Origin: Kordia sp. TARA_039_SRF
Lineage (GTDB): Bacteria > Bacteroidota > Bacteroidia > Flavobacteriales > Flavobacteriaceae
DNA: 64,000 nt
Assembly (NCBI GenBank): GCA_006383075.2
Contig: SMNH02000004.1
Location: 310,001 to 374,000 of the forward strand
Reading direction: 5' to 3'
Below the pieces are notes generated by a model. It had not been told where the DNA came from, searched no databases, and saw only the letters and a program-made list of their open reading frames with translations. A program made the translations under genes and the position numbers. The stretch's first letter is position 1. The number at the start of each line of letters is the position of its first letter. Positions 45,351 to 55,543 of this stretch are shown here, piece after piece.

Positions 45351-46463
45351 CTAGATTGGTTTTGCATAAAACGTGTTAGCCGAAGTAGTGTATTTGCAAT
45401 AGTTGACATCCATATCCCAAAAATTGATATGCTCTAAATTTTCTGCGCCACTTGGCACTAACATCAGCGATGCTTTGCCGTCAACCATGTGACGCTTTGT
45501 GGCTTCGTATCTATTGTCTAGCGTTGTATCTAGATAGAATAAGTAATCGTAGACAAAGTTTATATAGTTTGTTTTGGACACTTTGGTAGCCGTTGCCAGA
45601 CTTTCCAAGTCAAATTTTTCAAAATCCGTAGTAATGGCGTTTTGAAATTCTATCGCGTTGAGCGGTTTACCATTTAAAGTTGGCATAACATTAAATTGAC
45701 CATCAATAAAAACCCACTTTTGCAAATCATTTAGAAAAACTTCGGTTGCAACGTGACCTGGCGGACGTTTGCGTGTTTTCGCATCTGCGGTTTTTAAATA
45801 TACCGTTCTTGCTTTAAAACCGAGTGCATTCAATTGGTCGCGTAATACGATAGCATACGCAAAGCACGGAAATTGTCCGCCTTCTGCGGCTTCTTGCAGA
45901 ATGGAAATAGCATCATTTTTTTTAGGCGCATTGTTTCCATTGTGTTTCCACCGACTATTCGTCCAGTTTAAGACATATAATACTTTTTCCTTGTCAGATG
46001 CCTTTTCAGGAATCGTTATGGGAAATGCTTCTTTTAAGCTATCCAAATATTTACTTTTTCCATGTTGATATTTAATTTGAATGTCCGCATCTGCTGTTTT
46101 GTTATATTCTACAAGTGTTGTTTTAAAAGGAACAGCCGTAATAATGGTGTGTGCGAGAAGACTGTCATTGAGTTGTACATAAAAATCTTTACTGGTATTC
46201 ACATCAATTTCAAATTCAATGCTGTCAATGTCAGTTTTAAATTTGAATGCTGTTTTTGCGGTGTAACTCGTAATTTGAAGTGTATCGTGGGCAACTTGTG
46301 GCGCGATGCTCCAATTTCCTTTATACCAATCAGAATCAACTTTGTATGCGGTTTCAGTGGAAGTCGCTTTAATGATGGGAATTTCGTTTGTAGTTTCTTT
46401 TTTTTCTGAAGAACAAGCAGCAAGTATCACTCCTACTACTAAAGTGGCAATGTAATTTTTCAT
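45351..46463 (-). CDS. lipoprotein with transglutaminase-like domain
   Basis: 370 residues from MKNYIATLVVGVILAACSS (lipobox Cys17); the Met 28 codons earlier is rejected because it would bury the signal. The domain around residues 165-290 has the transglutaminase-like pattern: AAEGGQFPCFAYAIVLRDQLNALGFKARTV (Cys), PPGHVATEVFLNDLQKWVFIDGQFN (His and Asp). The likely role is periplasmic or surface peptide processing, substrate unknown. Confidence 0.72.
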   Translation of the reverse strand: MKNYIATLVVGVILAACSSEKKETTNEIPIIKATSTETAYKVDSDWYKGNWSIAPQVAHDTLQITSYTAKTAFKFKTDIDSIEFEIDVNTSKDFYVQLNDSLLAHTIITAVPFKTTLVEYNKTADADIQIKYQHGKSKYLDSLKEAFPITIPEKASDKEKVLYVLNWTNSRWKHNGNNAPKKNDAISILQEAAEGGQFPCFAYAIVLRDQLNALGFKARTVYLKTADAKTRKRPPGHVATEVFLNDLQKWVFIDGQFNVMPTLNGKPLNAIEFQNAITTDFEKFDLESLATATKVSKTNYINFVYDYLFYLDTTLDNRYEATKRHMVDGKASLMLVPSGAENLEHINFWDMDVNYCKYTTSANTFYAKPI

Positions 46464-46551
46464 TTGGAAGGTTTTAACGGTGTTCTGTAGAAATAACCCA
46501 ATTTTTTGAAAATTAGTATTTTCGAAACCTCCTTTTCTGAAATTCAATCAT

Positions 46552-46580
46552 AAAAAAAGTGAACCGAAGTTCACTTTTAT
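46552..46580 (-). terminator. terminator of ychF
   Basis: aaagtgaac / gttcacttt around a cgaa loop, about 25 bp past the ychF stop. Confidence 0.65.
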
Positions 46581-46602
46581 ATATAGTTTTCTATTTAAAT
46601 GC

Positions 46603-47694
46603 TTACACGTTAAACAAGAAGTGCATCACATCACCATCATTGACAATATATCCTTTTCCTTCAATTGATAGTTTTCCAGCTTCTTTTACTTTGTTTTCGG
46701 TTCCGTACTGCACATAATCATCATATTTGATGACTTCTGCACGGATGAATCCTTTTTCAAAGTCGGTGTGAATCACGCCTGCCGCTTGCGGTGCTGTGGA
46801 GCCAGTTTTAATCGTCCACGCGCGAACTTCCTTTTCTCCTGCTGTAAAATATGTTTGTAAGTCTAATAATTTATACGCTGCACGAATCAAACGAGAAACA
46901 CCAGGCTCTTCCAATCCGATGTCTTCCAAAAACATTTGACGCTCTTCGTAATCTTCCAATTCTGCAATATCTGCTTCTGTTCCTACGGCTAAAACGATGA
47001 TTTCTGCATCTTCATCTTTTACAGCTTCACGTACTTTATCAACATACGCGTTTCCAGATTTTGCTGAAGCTTCATCTACATTACAAACATACAAAATTGG
47101 CTTAGCTGTCAATAACTGAAAGCCTTTCATCAATTCTTCTTCGTCTTCCGTAACCTCAACCGCTCTAGCAGAAACACCTTGTTCTAAAGCGCTTTTAAAT
47201 TTCTCTAACGTTGCTTGTTCCTTTTGCGCTTCTTTATTTCCTGTTTTGGCAGCTCTTTTTACTTTTTCTAGGCGTTTTTCAACGGTTTCTAAATCTTTAA
47301 GCTGCAGTTCAATATCAATAGTTTCTTTGTCGCGAATTGGATCTACGCTTCCATCTACGTGTACAATATTGTCATTGTCAAAACAGCGCAATACGTGCAT
47401 AATTGCGTTACACTCACGAATATTTCCTAAGAATTGATTTCCCAAACCTTCACCTTTACTCGCTCCTCTTACCAATCCAGCAATATCTACAATTTCCACC
47501 GTCGCTGGAAGTACACGTTGCGGATTCACTAATTCTTCCAGTTTTTCCAATCGCGGATCAGGAACATTTACGACTCCTAAATTTGGCTCAATAGTACAGA
47601 AAGGAAAGTTTGCACTCTGCGCTTTTGCACTTGATAAACAGTTAAATAAGGTTGATTTTCCAACGTTTGGTAATCCTACAATTCCAGCTTTCAT
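46603..47694 (-). CDS. ychF: redox-regulated ATPase YchF (Obg-family)
   Basis: 363 residues, the exact family length. P-loop GLPNVGKST at 7-15, then the NFPFCTIEPNLGVVNVPD switch region, DIAGLVRGASKGEGLGNQFL, and the C-terminal TGS domain beginning LQTYFTAGEKEVRAWTIKTGSTAPQAAGVIHTDFEKGFIRAEV. YchF/Ola1 prefers ATP over GTP and acts in translation and oxidative-stress responses. Single-gene unit. Confidence 0.96.
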   Translation of the reverse strand: MKAGIVGLPNVGKSTLFNCLSSAKAQSANFPFCTIEPNLGVVNVPDPRLEKLEELVNPQRVLPATVEIVDIAGLVRGASKGEGLGNQFLGNIRECNAIMHVLRCFDNDNIVHVDGSVDPIRDKETIDIELQLKDLETVEKRLEKVKRAAKTGNKEAQKEQATLEKFKSALEQGVSARAVEVTEDEEELMKGFQLLTAKPILYVCNVDEASAKSGNAYVDKVREAVKDEDAEIIVLAVGTEADIAELEDYEERQMFLEDIGLEEPGVSRLIRAAYKLLDLQTYFTAGEKEVRAWTIKTGSTAPQAAGVIHTDFEKGFIRAEVIKYDDYVQYGTENKVKEAGKLSIEGKGYIVNDGDVMHFLFNV

Positions 47695-47750
47695 TTTTAC
47701 GATTCAATTTTAGTGGTGCAAATATAGTTTTTTTGTTGGTTTGTTGGTTT

Positions 47751-47864
47751 GTTCTTCATCAATTTACTTGTTCGCTTGTTTACACTGAGCTTGTCGAAGT
47801 GTTGTTTGTTCTTCATCAATTTACTTGTTCGCTTGTTTACACTGAGCTTGTCGAAGTGTTGTTT
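47751..47864 (+). repeat. 57-bp tandem duplication
   Basis: A 57-bp unit beginning gttcttcatcaatttacttg occurs twice head to tail. Each unit contains cactgagcttgtcgaagtg, an imperfect palindrome that is a common spacer word in flavobacteria. The open frame through it is an artefact of the duplication. Confidence 0.85.
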
Positions 47865-48063
47865 GTCGATTTGTCTTGACTCTTGATTCTTGGCTCGTTG
47901 TCGATTTGTTTCTAGCTGTTAATTAAAAACACTTTTACATTTTATATTTTGCGGTTTTACATTTTACATTTCTCAGCGCATTTTTGTTAAATACGGTTTT
48001 CCCGTTTTGAATTGGACAGTAAATAGTCGATTTTTGTAACAACTAAACCAATTTTTAAAACCT

Positions 48064-50589
48064 ATGTTTCGATTCTCTCACCTTGTGTTGTGCGCTTTTT
48101 TCATTTGTTTTTTAACGGCAACTGCACAAGAAAACGTTTCCCTTTCGTATTATTTACCAACCGATGTTACTTATAATAAAGACATTCCAACACCAGAAAG
48201 CGTGATTGGTCACGAAGTCGGAGAATGGCACGTAACGCATGATAAATTGGTCATGTATATGAAGATATTGGCTGAGAAATCCAATCGAATTACAATTGAA
48301 GATAGAGGAAAAACGTTTGAAAATCGTCCTATTTTGTTACTCACGGTGACGTCTCCTAAAAATCATCAGAATATAGAAACCATTCGTCAGGATCATGTAA
48401 ACTTGACGAAATCGGAAGGCGCCAACGCACAAATTACGCAAATGCCAATTGTGGTGTATCAAGGATTTTCCATTCACGGAAACGAAGCTAGTGGAAGCAA
48501 TGCGGCGTTAATTCTTGCCTATTATTTGGCTGCTGCCGAAGGAGATGAAATTTATAATTTACTGAATAATACGGTGATTCTTTTAGATCCTTCATTCAAC
48601 CCTGATGGTTTACAGCGTTTTGCTGGTTGGGTAAACATGCATAAGAGCGAACATTTGATTACGGATCCGCAAGATAGAGAGTTTGACGAATCGTGGCCGC
48701 GCGGACGTACAAATCACTATTGGTTTGACATGAATCGCGATTGGTTGCCAGTACAGTTGCCAGAATCGAGAGCGCGCATCAAAACGTTTCATGATTGGAT
48801 GCCAAATATTTTGACTGACCATCACGAAATGGGCTCCAATTCTACGTTTTTCTTTCAGCCTGGAATTCCGTCGCGTACGCATCCGTTAACGCCGCAGATG
48901 AATCAGGATTTGACCAAAGAGATTGCTACGTATCACGCCAAAGCGTTTGATAAAATTGGTTCCTTATATTATACCGAAGAGAGTTTTGACGATTTTTATT
49001 ATGGAAAAGGCTCTACATTTCCAGATATTAATGGTAGTATCGGAATTTTGTTCGAGCAAGGAAGTGCTCGCGGACACGTTCAAGAGAGTGAAAATGGTTT
49101 AATCACATTTCCGTTTGCCATTCGAAATCAATTTACTGCGGCATTGTCTACGCTAGAAGCTGCCAAAAATATGCGCACGACTATTCTACGATACCAAAGA
49201 AAATTTTATGAAAATGCCAGAAAAGAAGCTGCGCGAACGAGTGCAAAAGCCTATGTTTTTGGGGATGAAAAAGACGCGGCGAAAGCCTATCATTTAGCCG
49301 AAATTTTAAAACGTCATCAAATTAAAGTTCACGAAGTACAACGTGATTTTTCCACAAACGGCACAAAATACAAGAAAGGTGCTAGTTATATTGTGCCAAA
49401 AAATCAGCGTCAACATCGTTTGATTAATGCGATTTTTGAGAAACGAACAACATTTCAAGACAGTTTGTTTTACGATATTTCGGCGTGGACATTTCCATTG
49501 GCGTTTAACGTATCGTATGATGAATTATCATCCTTGAACAACGCTGGAAGCGAAATTGCAGACTTGCAAGTACCAACTGGAAACCTCAACGGAAATGGTA
49601 ATTACGCGTTTTTGTTTGAATGGAACGAATACTATGCGCCAAAAGCACTCGCAAAAATAAAAGCAAAAGGATTGCGCGCCAAAGTAGCAATGCGACCATT
49701 TACGCTAGAAGGTGTTCGCTATGATTACGGCACAATTATGATTCCTGTGCAGAATCAACAGTTGAATTTGCAGGAAATGCGCACGTTTTTACGAACTATT
49801 GCACAAGAAAGTCACCTGAACATTACCGCTGTTTCTTCTGGCTTGACCGAAGGAATTGATTTGGGAAGTAATAATTTTGAAGCCATCATTCAACCGAAAA
49901 TCGCCATGCTGGTTGGCGATGGAATCACTTCGTACGATGCGGGTGAAATTTGGCATTTGTTTGACCAACGTTATGAAATTCCGTTAACAAAGCTAGATAC
50001 ACGTAATTTCGGCAGAAAAGATTTATCAAAATATACACATATCATTTTGCCAAATACGTATTCGCTTCCAAAAAACATCACGAATAATTTAAAAACGTGG
50101 GTAAAAAATGGTGGAACGTTGATTGGCTACCGAAATACAGTGCGCTATTTAAACAACAATAATTTCATCAAACTAAATATTAAGAAAACTGGTATTGATG
50201 CTAAAAATGTTTCTTTCGCGCAACGCAGAGACCATAACGGCGCGCAAGTGATTGGTGGCGCAATTTTTAATACGAAAATCGACCGTTCGCATCCTATCAA
50301 TTTCGGGTATTTAAACGATGAATTACCAATGTTTCGCAATACAACTATTTTTATAAATCCAGACGAAAAAAGCTATAATAATCCAATTCAATACACGAAT
50401 TCGCCTCTATTAAGCGGTTATATTTCAGAGGAAAATTTGGAGCATTTAAAAAACAGTGTGCCTTTCCAAACTTCGAGAATGGGCGGCGGACGTGTGATTG
50501 CCTTTACGGATAATACCAACTTTAGAGCGTTTTGGTACGGAACAAATAAATTGTTGATGAATGCGATTTTCTTTTCGGGGATGATGTAG
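48064..50589 (+). CDS. M14-family zinc carboxypeptidase, secreted
   Basis: 841 residues with signal peptide (LCAFFICFLTATAQ). The peptidase_M14 domain follows at about 40-380: zinc ligands His138 and Glu141 in IHGNEASGS, a later His in LTDHHEMGS, substrate-binding RGRTNHYWFDMNRDW, and the catalytic Glu in GILFEQGSARGH. The remaining ~450 residues form a C-terminal region with a GATase-like fold (IAMLVGDGITSYDAGEIWHLFD, YTHIILPNTYSLPK). It probably degrades peptides outside the cell or in the periplasm. Single-gene unit. Confidence 0.9.
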   Translation: MFRFSHLVLCAFFICFLTATAQENVSLSYYLPTDVTYNKDIPTPESVIGHEVGEWHVTHDKLVMYMKILAEKSNRITIEDRGKTFENRPILLLTVTSPKNHQNIETIRQDHVNLTKSEGANAQITQMPIVVYQGFSIHGNEASGSNAALILAYYLAAAEGDEIYNLLNNTVILLDPSFNPDGLQRFAGWVNMHKSEHLITDPQDREFDESWPRGRTNHYWFDMNRDWLPVQLPESRARIKTFHDWMPNILTDHHEMGSNSTFFFQPGIPSRTHPLTPQMNQDLTKEIATYHAKAFDKIGSLYYTEESFDDFYYGKGSTFPDINGSIGILFEQGSARGHVQESENGLITFPFAIRNQFTAALSTLEAAKNMRTTILRYQRKFYENARKEAARTSAKAYVFGDEKDAAKAYHLAEILKRHQIKVHEVQRDFSTNGTKYKKGASYIVPKNQRQHRLINAIFEKRTTFQDSLFYDISAWTFPLAFNVSYDELSSLNNAGSEIADLQVPTGNLNGNGNYAFLFEWNEYYAPKALAKIKAKGLRAKVAMRPFTLEGVRYDYGTIMIPVQNQQLNLQEMRTFLRTIAQESHLNITAVSSGLTEGIDLGSNNFEAIIQPKIAMLVGDGITSYDAGEIWHLFDQRYEIPLTKLDTRNFGRKDLSKYTHIILPNTYSLPKNITNNLKTWVKNGGTLIGYRNTVRYLNNNNFIKLNIKKTGIDAKNVSFAQRRDHNGAQVIGGAIFNTKIDRSHPINFGYLNDELPMFRNTTIFINPDEKSYNNPIQYTNSPLLSGYISEENLEHLKNSVPFQTSRMGGGRVIAFTDNTNFRAFWYGTNKLLMNAIFFSGMM

Positions 50590-50927
50590 TTTTTTTGGGT
50601 GTTGGGTGTTGGGTTTTAGGTGTTTGGTTGCTGGTTGTCGGTTAAAAGTACTTTTTCATTTTACATTTTGAGTTTTACATTTTAAATTTCGTTGTTTGTT
50701 ATTCGCTAATTTTTAACTCTTAACTCTTAACGCATCACTCACAACTTTTAATTTAGTTGTTGGCTGTTATTTTTGGATGAAATATTCAGTGAAAAACTCA
50801 TAAGTATATCTGAACAAAATATTAAACAATCGTCAACCAAAATGTGATTTTTTTGATAGATTTGAATTAATCACACTGAAACCCTCTTTTTATTGCATTA
50901 TTTGCATTTTTTTAAGAGCAATCCGTA
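50590..50927. other. non-coding spacer, low complexity
   Basis: No gene. Begins with the G-rich tandem gggtgttgggtgttggg (50597-50613) and ggttgctggttgtcgg, then taactcttaactcttaacgc, all members of the genome's spacer vocabulary. Confidence 0.5.
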
Positions 50928-50958
50928 TTGCAAAAGTGACTGTTTTTTTGTATTTTTG
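50928..50958 (+). promoter_or_regulatory. Bacteroidota-type promoter for the E1 dehydrogenase gene
   Basis: TTG at 50928-50930, 20 bp, then TATTTTTG at 50951-50958, a full match to TAnnTTTG, 22 bp before the ATG. Confidence 0.6.
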
Positions 50959-50980
50959 CGCGACTTCAATTTAGAGAACT

Positions 50981-53392
50981 ATGCAAGCAAAACTTGAAAA
51001 TACACAAGACATTTCTTTCGATCAATTCAAAGAAGAAATCATTCAGGATTACACTACCGCTGTTATCAGTCGTGAATGCAGCCTTCTAGGTCGTAGAGAA
51101 GTGTTGACGGGAAAAGCGAAGTTTGGAATTTTTGGAGATGGAAAAGAAGTACCACAATTAGCCATGGCGAAAGCATTTCAAAATGGTGATTTTCGCTCAG
51201 GATATTATCGCGACCAAACGTTTATGATGGCGATTGGCGAATTGAATATTCAACAGTTTTTTGCTGGACTCTACGCACATACCGATATTGATGTTGAGCC
51301 AATGTCCGCTGGAAGACAAATGGGCGGTCACTTTGCCACGCATAGTTTGGACAAAAATGGAGAGTGGAAAAACTTAACACAACAAAAAAACTCTAGTGCT
51401 GACATCTCTCCTACTGCGGGACAAATGCCGCGATTGCTAGGATTGGCGCAAGCTTCTAAAATATACAGACACGTTGAAGGTATTGATACTGAAAAATTCT
51501 CAAAAAATGGAAATGAAATCGCTTGGGGAACGATTGGAAATGCAAGTACCAGTGAAGGATTGTTCTTTGAAACCATTAACGCTGCGGGCGTATTGCAAGT
51601 TCCGATGGTGATGAGCGTTTGGGATGATGAATATGGAATTTCAGTTCATGCAAAACATCAAACAACTAAAGAAAATATTTCTGAAATCTTAAAAGGATTT
51701 CAACGCACAGAAACTGAAAATGGTTATGAAATCTTTACCGTGAATGGTTGGGATTATCCGTCGTTGGTAGCTACGTATCAAAAAGCGGCTGATATTTCTC
51801 GCGAGCAACACGTTCCTGTATTGATTCATGTGCAGCAAGTAACGCAACCACAAGGACATTCTACTTCTGGTTCACACGAGCGTTACAAAAGCAAAGAGCG
51901 TTTGGCTTGGGAAGCTGAATACGATTGCAATGCGCAAATGCGTAAGTGGATGATTGAAAATGGTATTGAAACTGAGGAAAATTTAACCGCATTAGAGAAA
52001 GACATTAAAAAGCGTGTCCGCGATGGAAAAAAAGCAGCGTGGAAAGACTTCGTCGCGCCAATGAAGAAAGAGCAACAAGAAGTTGTACAATTGATTGGTA
52101 AACTTGCAGAATCAAGCCCAAATAAGGTTTTTATTAATAAACTCAAGGAAGAATTAAGTGCCATTGCAGAACCTATTCGTAAAGAAATTGCAAGTTATGC
52201 ACGTAAAGTCTTGCGCTTGGTTGTTGGAGAGCATTCTTCGGAACGTACAGCATTGAGCAATTGGATTACAGCGTATTTTGAGAAAATTCAACCGAAATAT
52301 AGTTCACATTTGTATAGTGAATCTGCCAAAAGTGTTTTAAAAATTGACGCAAAAGCACCCGAATATGCTTCGGAAGCGGAAGAAGTAGATGCACGTATTG
52401 TATTGCGTGATAATTTTGATGCGCTTTTCGCGAAATATCCAGAAGTATTGATTTTTGGTGAAGATGCTGGAGAAATTGGCGATGTAAATCAAGGGTTGGA
52501 AGGCATGCAAGCCAAGTATGGAAAGTTGCGTGTTTCTGACACAGGAATTCGTGAAGCTACCATTTTAGGACAAGGTATCGGAATGGCAATGCGCGGATTG
52601 CGTCCAATTGCCGAAATTCAATATTTAGATTATTTATTGTACGCATTGCAAATTATGAGTGATGACTTAGCAACTGTGTTATACAGAACTAAAGGAACAC
52701 AAAAAGCACCTGTTATCATTCGTACGCGTGGTCATCGTTTGGAAGGAATTTGGCATTCTGGTTCTCCAATGGGCGCTATCATTAATGCTATCAAAGGAAT
52801 TCATGTGTTGGTGCCAAGAAACATGACCAAAGCGGCTGGATTTTACAACACCTTGTTAGAAAGTGATGAACCTGCGCTAGTGGTAGAATGCTTAAACGGC
52901 TATCGTTTAAAAGAGCCATTACCAACAAACTTAGGTGATTTTAAAACGAAAATTGGCGTGGTAGAAACTATCAAAGAAGGAACGGACATGACGGTGGTTT
53001 CCTATGGTTCAACTTTACGAATTGTAGAACAAGCTGCAAAAGAATTACAAGCCGTCGGAATTGATATTGAAATTATTGACTGTCAATCCTTAATTCCGTT
53101 CGACATTAATCACGATACGGTAAAAAGTGTACAAAAAACCAATCGTTTGCTTGTGGTAGATGAAGACGTTCCTGGTGGTGCGTCCGCGTTTATCTTACAA
53201 CATATTGTAGACAAACAAAACGGATATCAATATTTAGACAGCAAACCGCAAACACTCACGGCAAAAGCACACCGACCAGCATATGGAACGGATGGCGATT
53301 ATTTTTCAAAACCTTCGGCAGAAGATATTTTTGAGAAAATTTATGCCATGATGCACGAAGCGAATCCTACTGAATTTCCTCAACTGTATTAA
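50981..53392 (+). CDS. 2-oxoacid dehydrogenase E1, fused alpha and beta subunits
   Basis: 803 residues. The alpha half (about 1-440) has GRREVLTGKAKFGIFGDGKE, MSAGRQMGGH and the thiamine-diphosphate loop GTIGNASTSEGLFFETINAAG. The beta half (about 460-800) has VLIFGEDAGEIGDVNQGLEG, RVSDTGIREATILGQGIGMAMRGLRPIAEIQYLDYL and VVDEDVPGGASAFI. It decarboxylates a branched-chain or related 2-oxoacid and passes the acyl group to an E2 lipoyl protein, which must be encoded elsewhere. The single-chain alpha-beta fusion is usual in Bacteroidota. Confidence 0.9.
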   Translation: MQAKLENTQDISFDQFKEEIIQDYTTAVISRECSLLGRREVLTGKAKFGIFGDGKEVPQLAMAKAFQNGDFRSGYYRDQTFMMAIGELNIQQFFAGLYAHTDIDVEPMSAGRQMGGHFATHSLDKNGEWKNLTQQKNSSADISPTAGQMPRLLGLAQASKIYRHVEGIDTEKFSKNGNEIAWGTIGNASTSEGLFFETINAAGVLQVPMVMSVWDDEYGISVHAKHQTTKENISEILKGFQRTETENGYEIFTVNGWDYPSLVATYQKAADISREQHVPVLIHVQQVTQPQGHSTSGSHERYKSKERLAWEAEYDCNAQMRKWMIENGIETEENLTALEKDIKKRVRDGKKAAWKDFVAPMKKEQQEVVQLIGKLAESSPNKVFINKLKEELSAIAEPIRKEIASYARKVLRLVVGEHSSERTALSNWITAYFEKIQPKYSSHLYSESAKSVLKIDAKAPEYASEAEEVDARIVLRDNFDALFAKYPEVLIFGEDAGEIGDVNQGLEGMQAKYGKLRVSDTGIREATILGQGIGMAMRGLRPIAEIQYLDYLLYALQIMSDDLATVLYRTKGTQKAPVIIRTRGHRLEGIWHSGSPMGAIINAIKGIHVLVPRNMTKAAGFYNTLLESDEPALVVECLNGYRLKEPLPTNLGDFKTKIGVVETIKEGTDMTVVSYGSTLRIVEQAAKELQAVGIDIEIIDCQSLIPFDINHDTVKSVQKTNRLLVVDEDVPGGASAFILQHIVDKQNGYQYLDSKPQTLTAKAHRPAYGTDGDYFSKPSAEDIFEKIYAMMHEANPTEFPQLY

Positions 53393-53411
53393 GCATTATT
53401 TTTAATAAGCA

Positions 53412-53448
53412 TAAAAAACGCTAAACTTTTCTCAGTTTAGCGTTTTTT
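53412..53448 (+). terminator. intrinsic terminator of the E1 gene
   Basis: aaaaacgctaaac / gtttagcgttttt with a short loop and T-run, 20 bp after the stop codon. Confidence 0.85.
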
Positions 53449-53466
53449 AGTTGTTATATTTAGAGA

Positions 53467-54264
53467 ATGAACGTAACGTCACGAATAACCTCAATTGTAA
53501 ACGCAGCACATTTAGAAACTACCATTACAGGAATTCCGACGTTTTTTCTTTCGGAACTAAGATACAATCAACTTCCAGAAATAGCGTTGCCCAATAATCG
53601 CAGATTGGGACATTTGATAGAAAAAGTCGTTTCTGAACTTATCAATGCTTCTGAAAATTACCTGCTTTTGCATGAAAACGTTCAAATTATTCAAAATAAA
53701 CAAACCATTGGCGAACTGGATTTTATTGTACAACACACCGAAACCCAAGAAATCATTCATCTAGAATTGGCGTATAAATTTTACCTATACGATGCTTCCA
53801 TTTCTTCGGATGCTTCCAAAAATTGGATTGGCCCCAACCGACGTGATGCGTTGCATGAAAAAATAGCCAAACTACAGCAAAAGCAATTGCCACTCCTCTA
53901 TCATGAAGCGACACAGACAGCTTTGCCAAATTTGAACTTGGAGAACATCACGCAGAAAGTATGTGTGTTGGCGTATTTGTATCTTCCGTATGCGGAAAAA
54001 GTAGCTTTGGACGCTGATTATCAAAAAGCTGTTGCTGGCTATTACATGAACTTTGAAACATTCCGACAGTTAGACAATCCCGCGAAAGCGTATTACATTC
54101 CACCTAAAAAAGCATGGGGAATCAATCCTGCAAGTAACGAAAATTGGTTGCATTTTGAAGATGTAAAAGAAAAAATTGAACAAAACCTCTCTGAAAAAAG
54201 AGCCTTGCTTTGTTGGCAAAAACACAACGATACTTTTGAAACTTTTTTTATTGTTTGGTGGTAA
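53467..54264 (+). CDS. DUF1853 family protein
   Basis: 265 residues. RRLGHLIEKVVSELI, then QTIGELDFIVQHTETQEIIHLELAYKFYLY and WIGPNRRDALHEKIAKLQQKQLPLL are the hallmarks of DUF1853. The E-L-D ... HLELAYK pattern is of the PD-(D/E)XK nuclease type, so a nuclease-like fold is plausible; activity is not established. ATG 19 bp after the terminator of the previous gene, with TATATTTAG just ahead as a likely promoter element. Confidence 0.85.
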   Translation: MNVTSRITSIVNAAHLETTITGIPTFFLSELRYNQLPEIALPNNRRLGHLIEKVVSELINASENYLLLHENVQIIQNKQTIGELDFIVQHTETQEIIHLELAYKFYLYDASISSDASKNWIGPNRRDALHEKIAKLQQKQLPLLYHEATQTALPNLNLENITQKVCVLAYLYLPYAEKVALDADYQKAVAGYYMNFETFRQLDNPAKAYYIPPKKAWGINPASNENWLHFEDVKEKIEQNLSEKRALLCWQKHNDTFETFFIVWW

Positions 54265-54367
54265 ATTTTTAGAAAACTACGTCTCAAATCGTATCATGAG
54301 CCGATTTCTACTACAAAAAACTAAAAAAGTTTAGTAGTTTTGGTTGTCATCAAAAATAAAATCGCAC

Positions 54368-55543
54368 ATGTTTCTTTTTCCCGATTTTAATATTCACAGC
54401 ACGCCGCTACTCATTCTCGTATTGCAAACGTTAGTTTTGGTTGGCTTACTTTTGAAACGCTACTCGGAGAAAAAAAATGCTTCTGACGCGATTTTGGCGA
54501 TTTTATTATTGACCGTTTCCTATACGCAAATATGCTACACCGTCGGATTTATGGGCTGGTACGATACATTTCGCAACACGAAAATCAACTATTTTTTAAT
54601 TCCCGCAGGAACTGCCATTGCGCCGTTGATTTATTTGTATGTAAAGTCCATCACCAAATCAAACTTTAGGTTTTTAAAGAAACATTGGTGGCATTTTGCC
54701 ATTCCGTTGAGTTTGGTGGCGTATCGCTTCTCAATTTTTGCGTACGATGCTATGCAACCTGGTTTTAACGAAACCCAAAATGGCATCCTAAAAATAGAAC
54801 TTGATGAGCCAATCATCTTGCCCATTTTGAGTGTCGTAGGCTTTTCTGTGATGTTGTTGTATTTGGCGTTTACGATTCAACTATATGTGAATTATCGTCA
54901 AAAAATAAAGCAATATTTCTCTAATATTTTTAAGCTGGAGCTGAATTGGATTCGCAACTTTCTTATTGTATTTACGCTACTATTCATCTATAGTTCTGTG
55001 CAGGATTTCGTGGGAAGCATTCTTGTCGATTTAGGCTATACCGAGCGTTGGTGGTTAAATTTATTAATGGCAGTTTGCGCGCTGTATATAGGTTTGAAAG
55101 GTTATTTTACCGATACCACAAAATTGAATAAACTGGACTTTAGCTTTTCGCCAAAACAAATTTCGATTCCTGAATCGTCAAAAGAAGTTAAAAAAGATAT
55201 TGAAGACGCGGCAATCCAAGCAATTTCAGACTTGATGGAACAGGAAAAACCATATCTAAACCCTGATTTGAACCTTTCCGAACTCGCCAAACAAGCTAAT
55301 TTGACACGTGGACAACTTTCAGAAATCATCAATAGCGGATTCCAAATGAACTTCAATGATTTCGTGAATTCCTATCGTGTCAACGCGTTCAAAGGAATGC
55401 TAAAAGAAGGCAAACACGAACAGCTTTCCTTACTCGGAGTTGCCTACGAATGCGGTTTCAACAGCAAAGCAACTTTTAACAGAGTCTTTAAAAAACTCAC
55501 CAACTTCTCTCCTACGCAGTATTTGCAATCGCAATCTGGTTGA
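54368..55543 (+). CDS. AraC-family regulator with membrane N-terminus
   Basis: 391 residues from MFLFPDFNIHSTPLLIL (the earlier in-frame TTG is not needed). The first ~240 residues form about seven membrane helices; the C-terminal ~115 form an AraC DNA-binding domain with LSELAKQANLTRGQLSEIIN and LLGVAYECGFNSKATFNRVFKKLTNFSPTQYL, the double helix-turn-helix. This membrane-bound AraC layout is common in Bacteroidota and suggests direct sensing at the membrane. Target genes unknown. Confidence 0.9.
   Translation: MFLFPDFNIHSTPLLILVLQTLVLVGLLLKRYSEKKNASDAILAILLLTVSYTQICYTVGFMGWYDTFRNTKINYFLIPAGTAIAPLIYLYVKSITKSNFRFLKKHWWHFAIPLSLVAYRFSIFAYDAMQPGFNETQNGILKIELDEPIILPILSVVGFSVMLLYLAFTIQLYVNYRQKIKQYFSNIFKLELNWIRNFLIVFTLLFIYSSVQDFVGSILVDLGYTERWWLNLLMAVCALYIGLKGYFTDTTKLNKLDFSFSPKQISIPESSKEVKKDIEDAAIQAISDLMEQEKPYLNPDLNLSELAKQANLTRGQLSEIINSGFQMNFNDFVNSYRVNAFKGMLKEGKHEQLSLLGVAYECGFNSKATFNRVFKKLTNFSPTQYLQSQSG

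Noticed and set aside
47652-47879. Open frame of 75 codons with two identical repeats
   Set aside because: It starts inside ychF on the opposite strand and owes its repeats to the 57-bp DNA duplication; no protein signature.
50597-50620. G-quadruplex candidate at the 3' end of the M14 gene
   Set aside because: Only three G-triplets plus GG; better explained as a low-complexity spacer word seen elsewhere.
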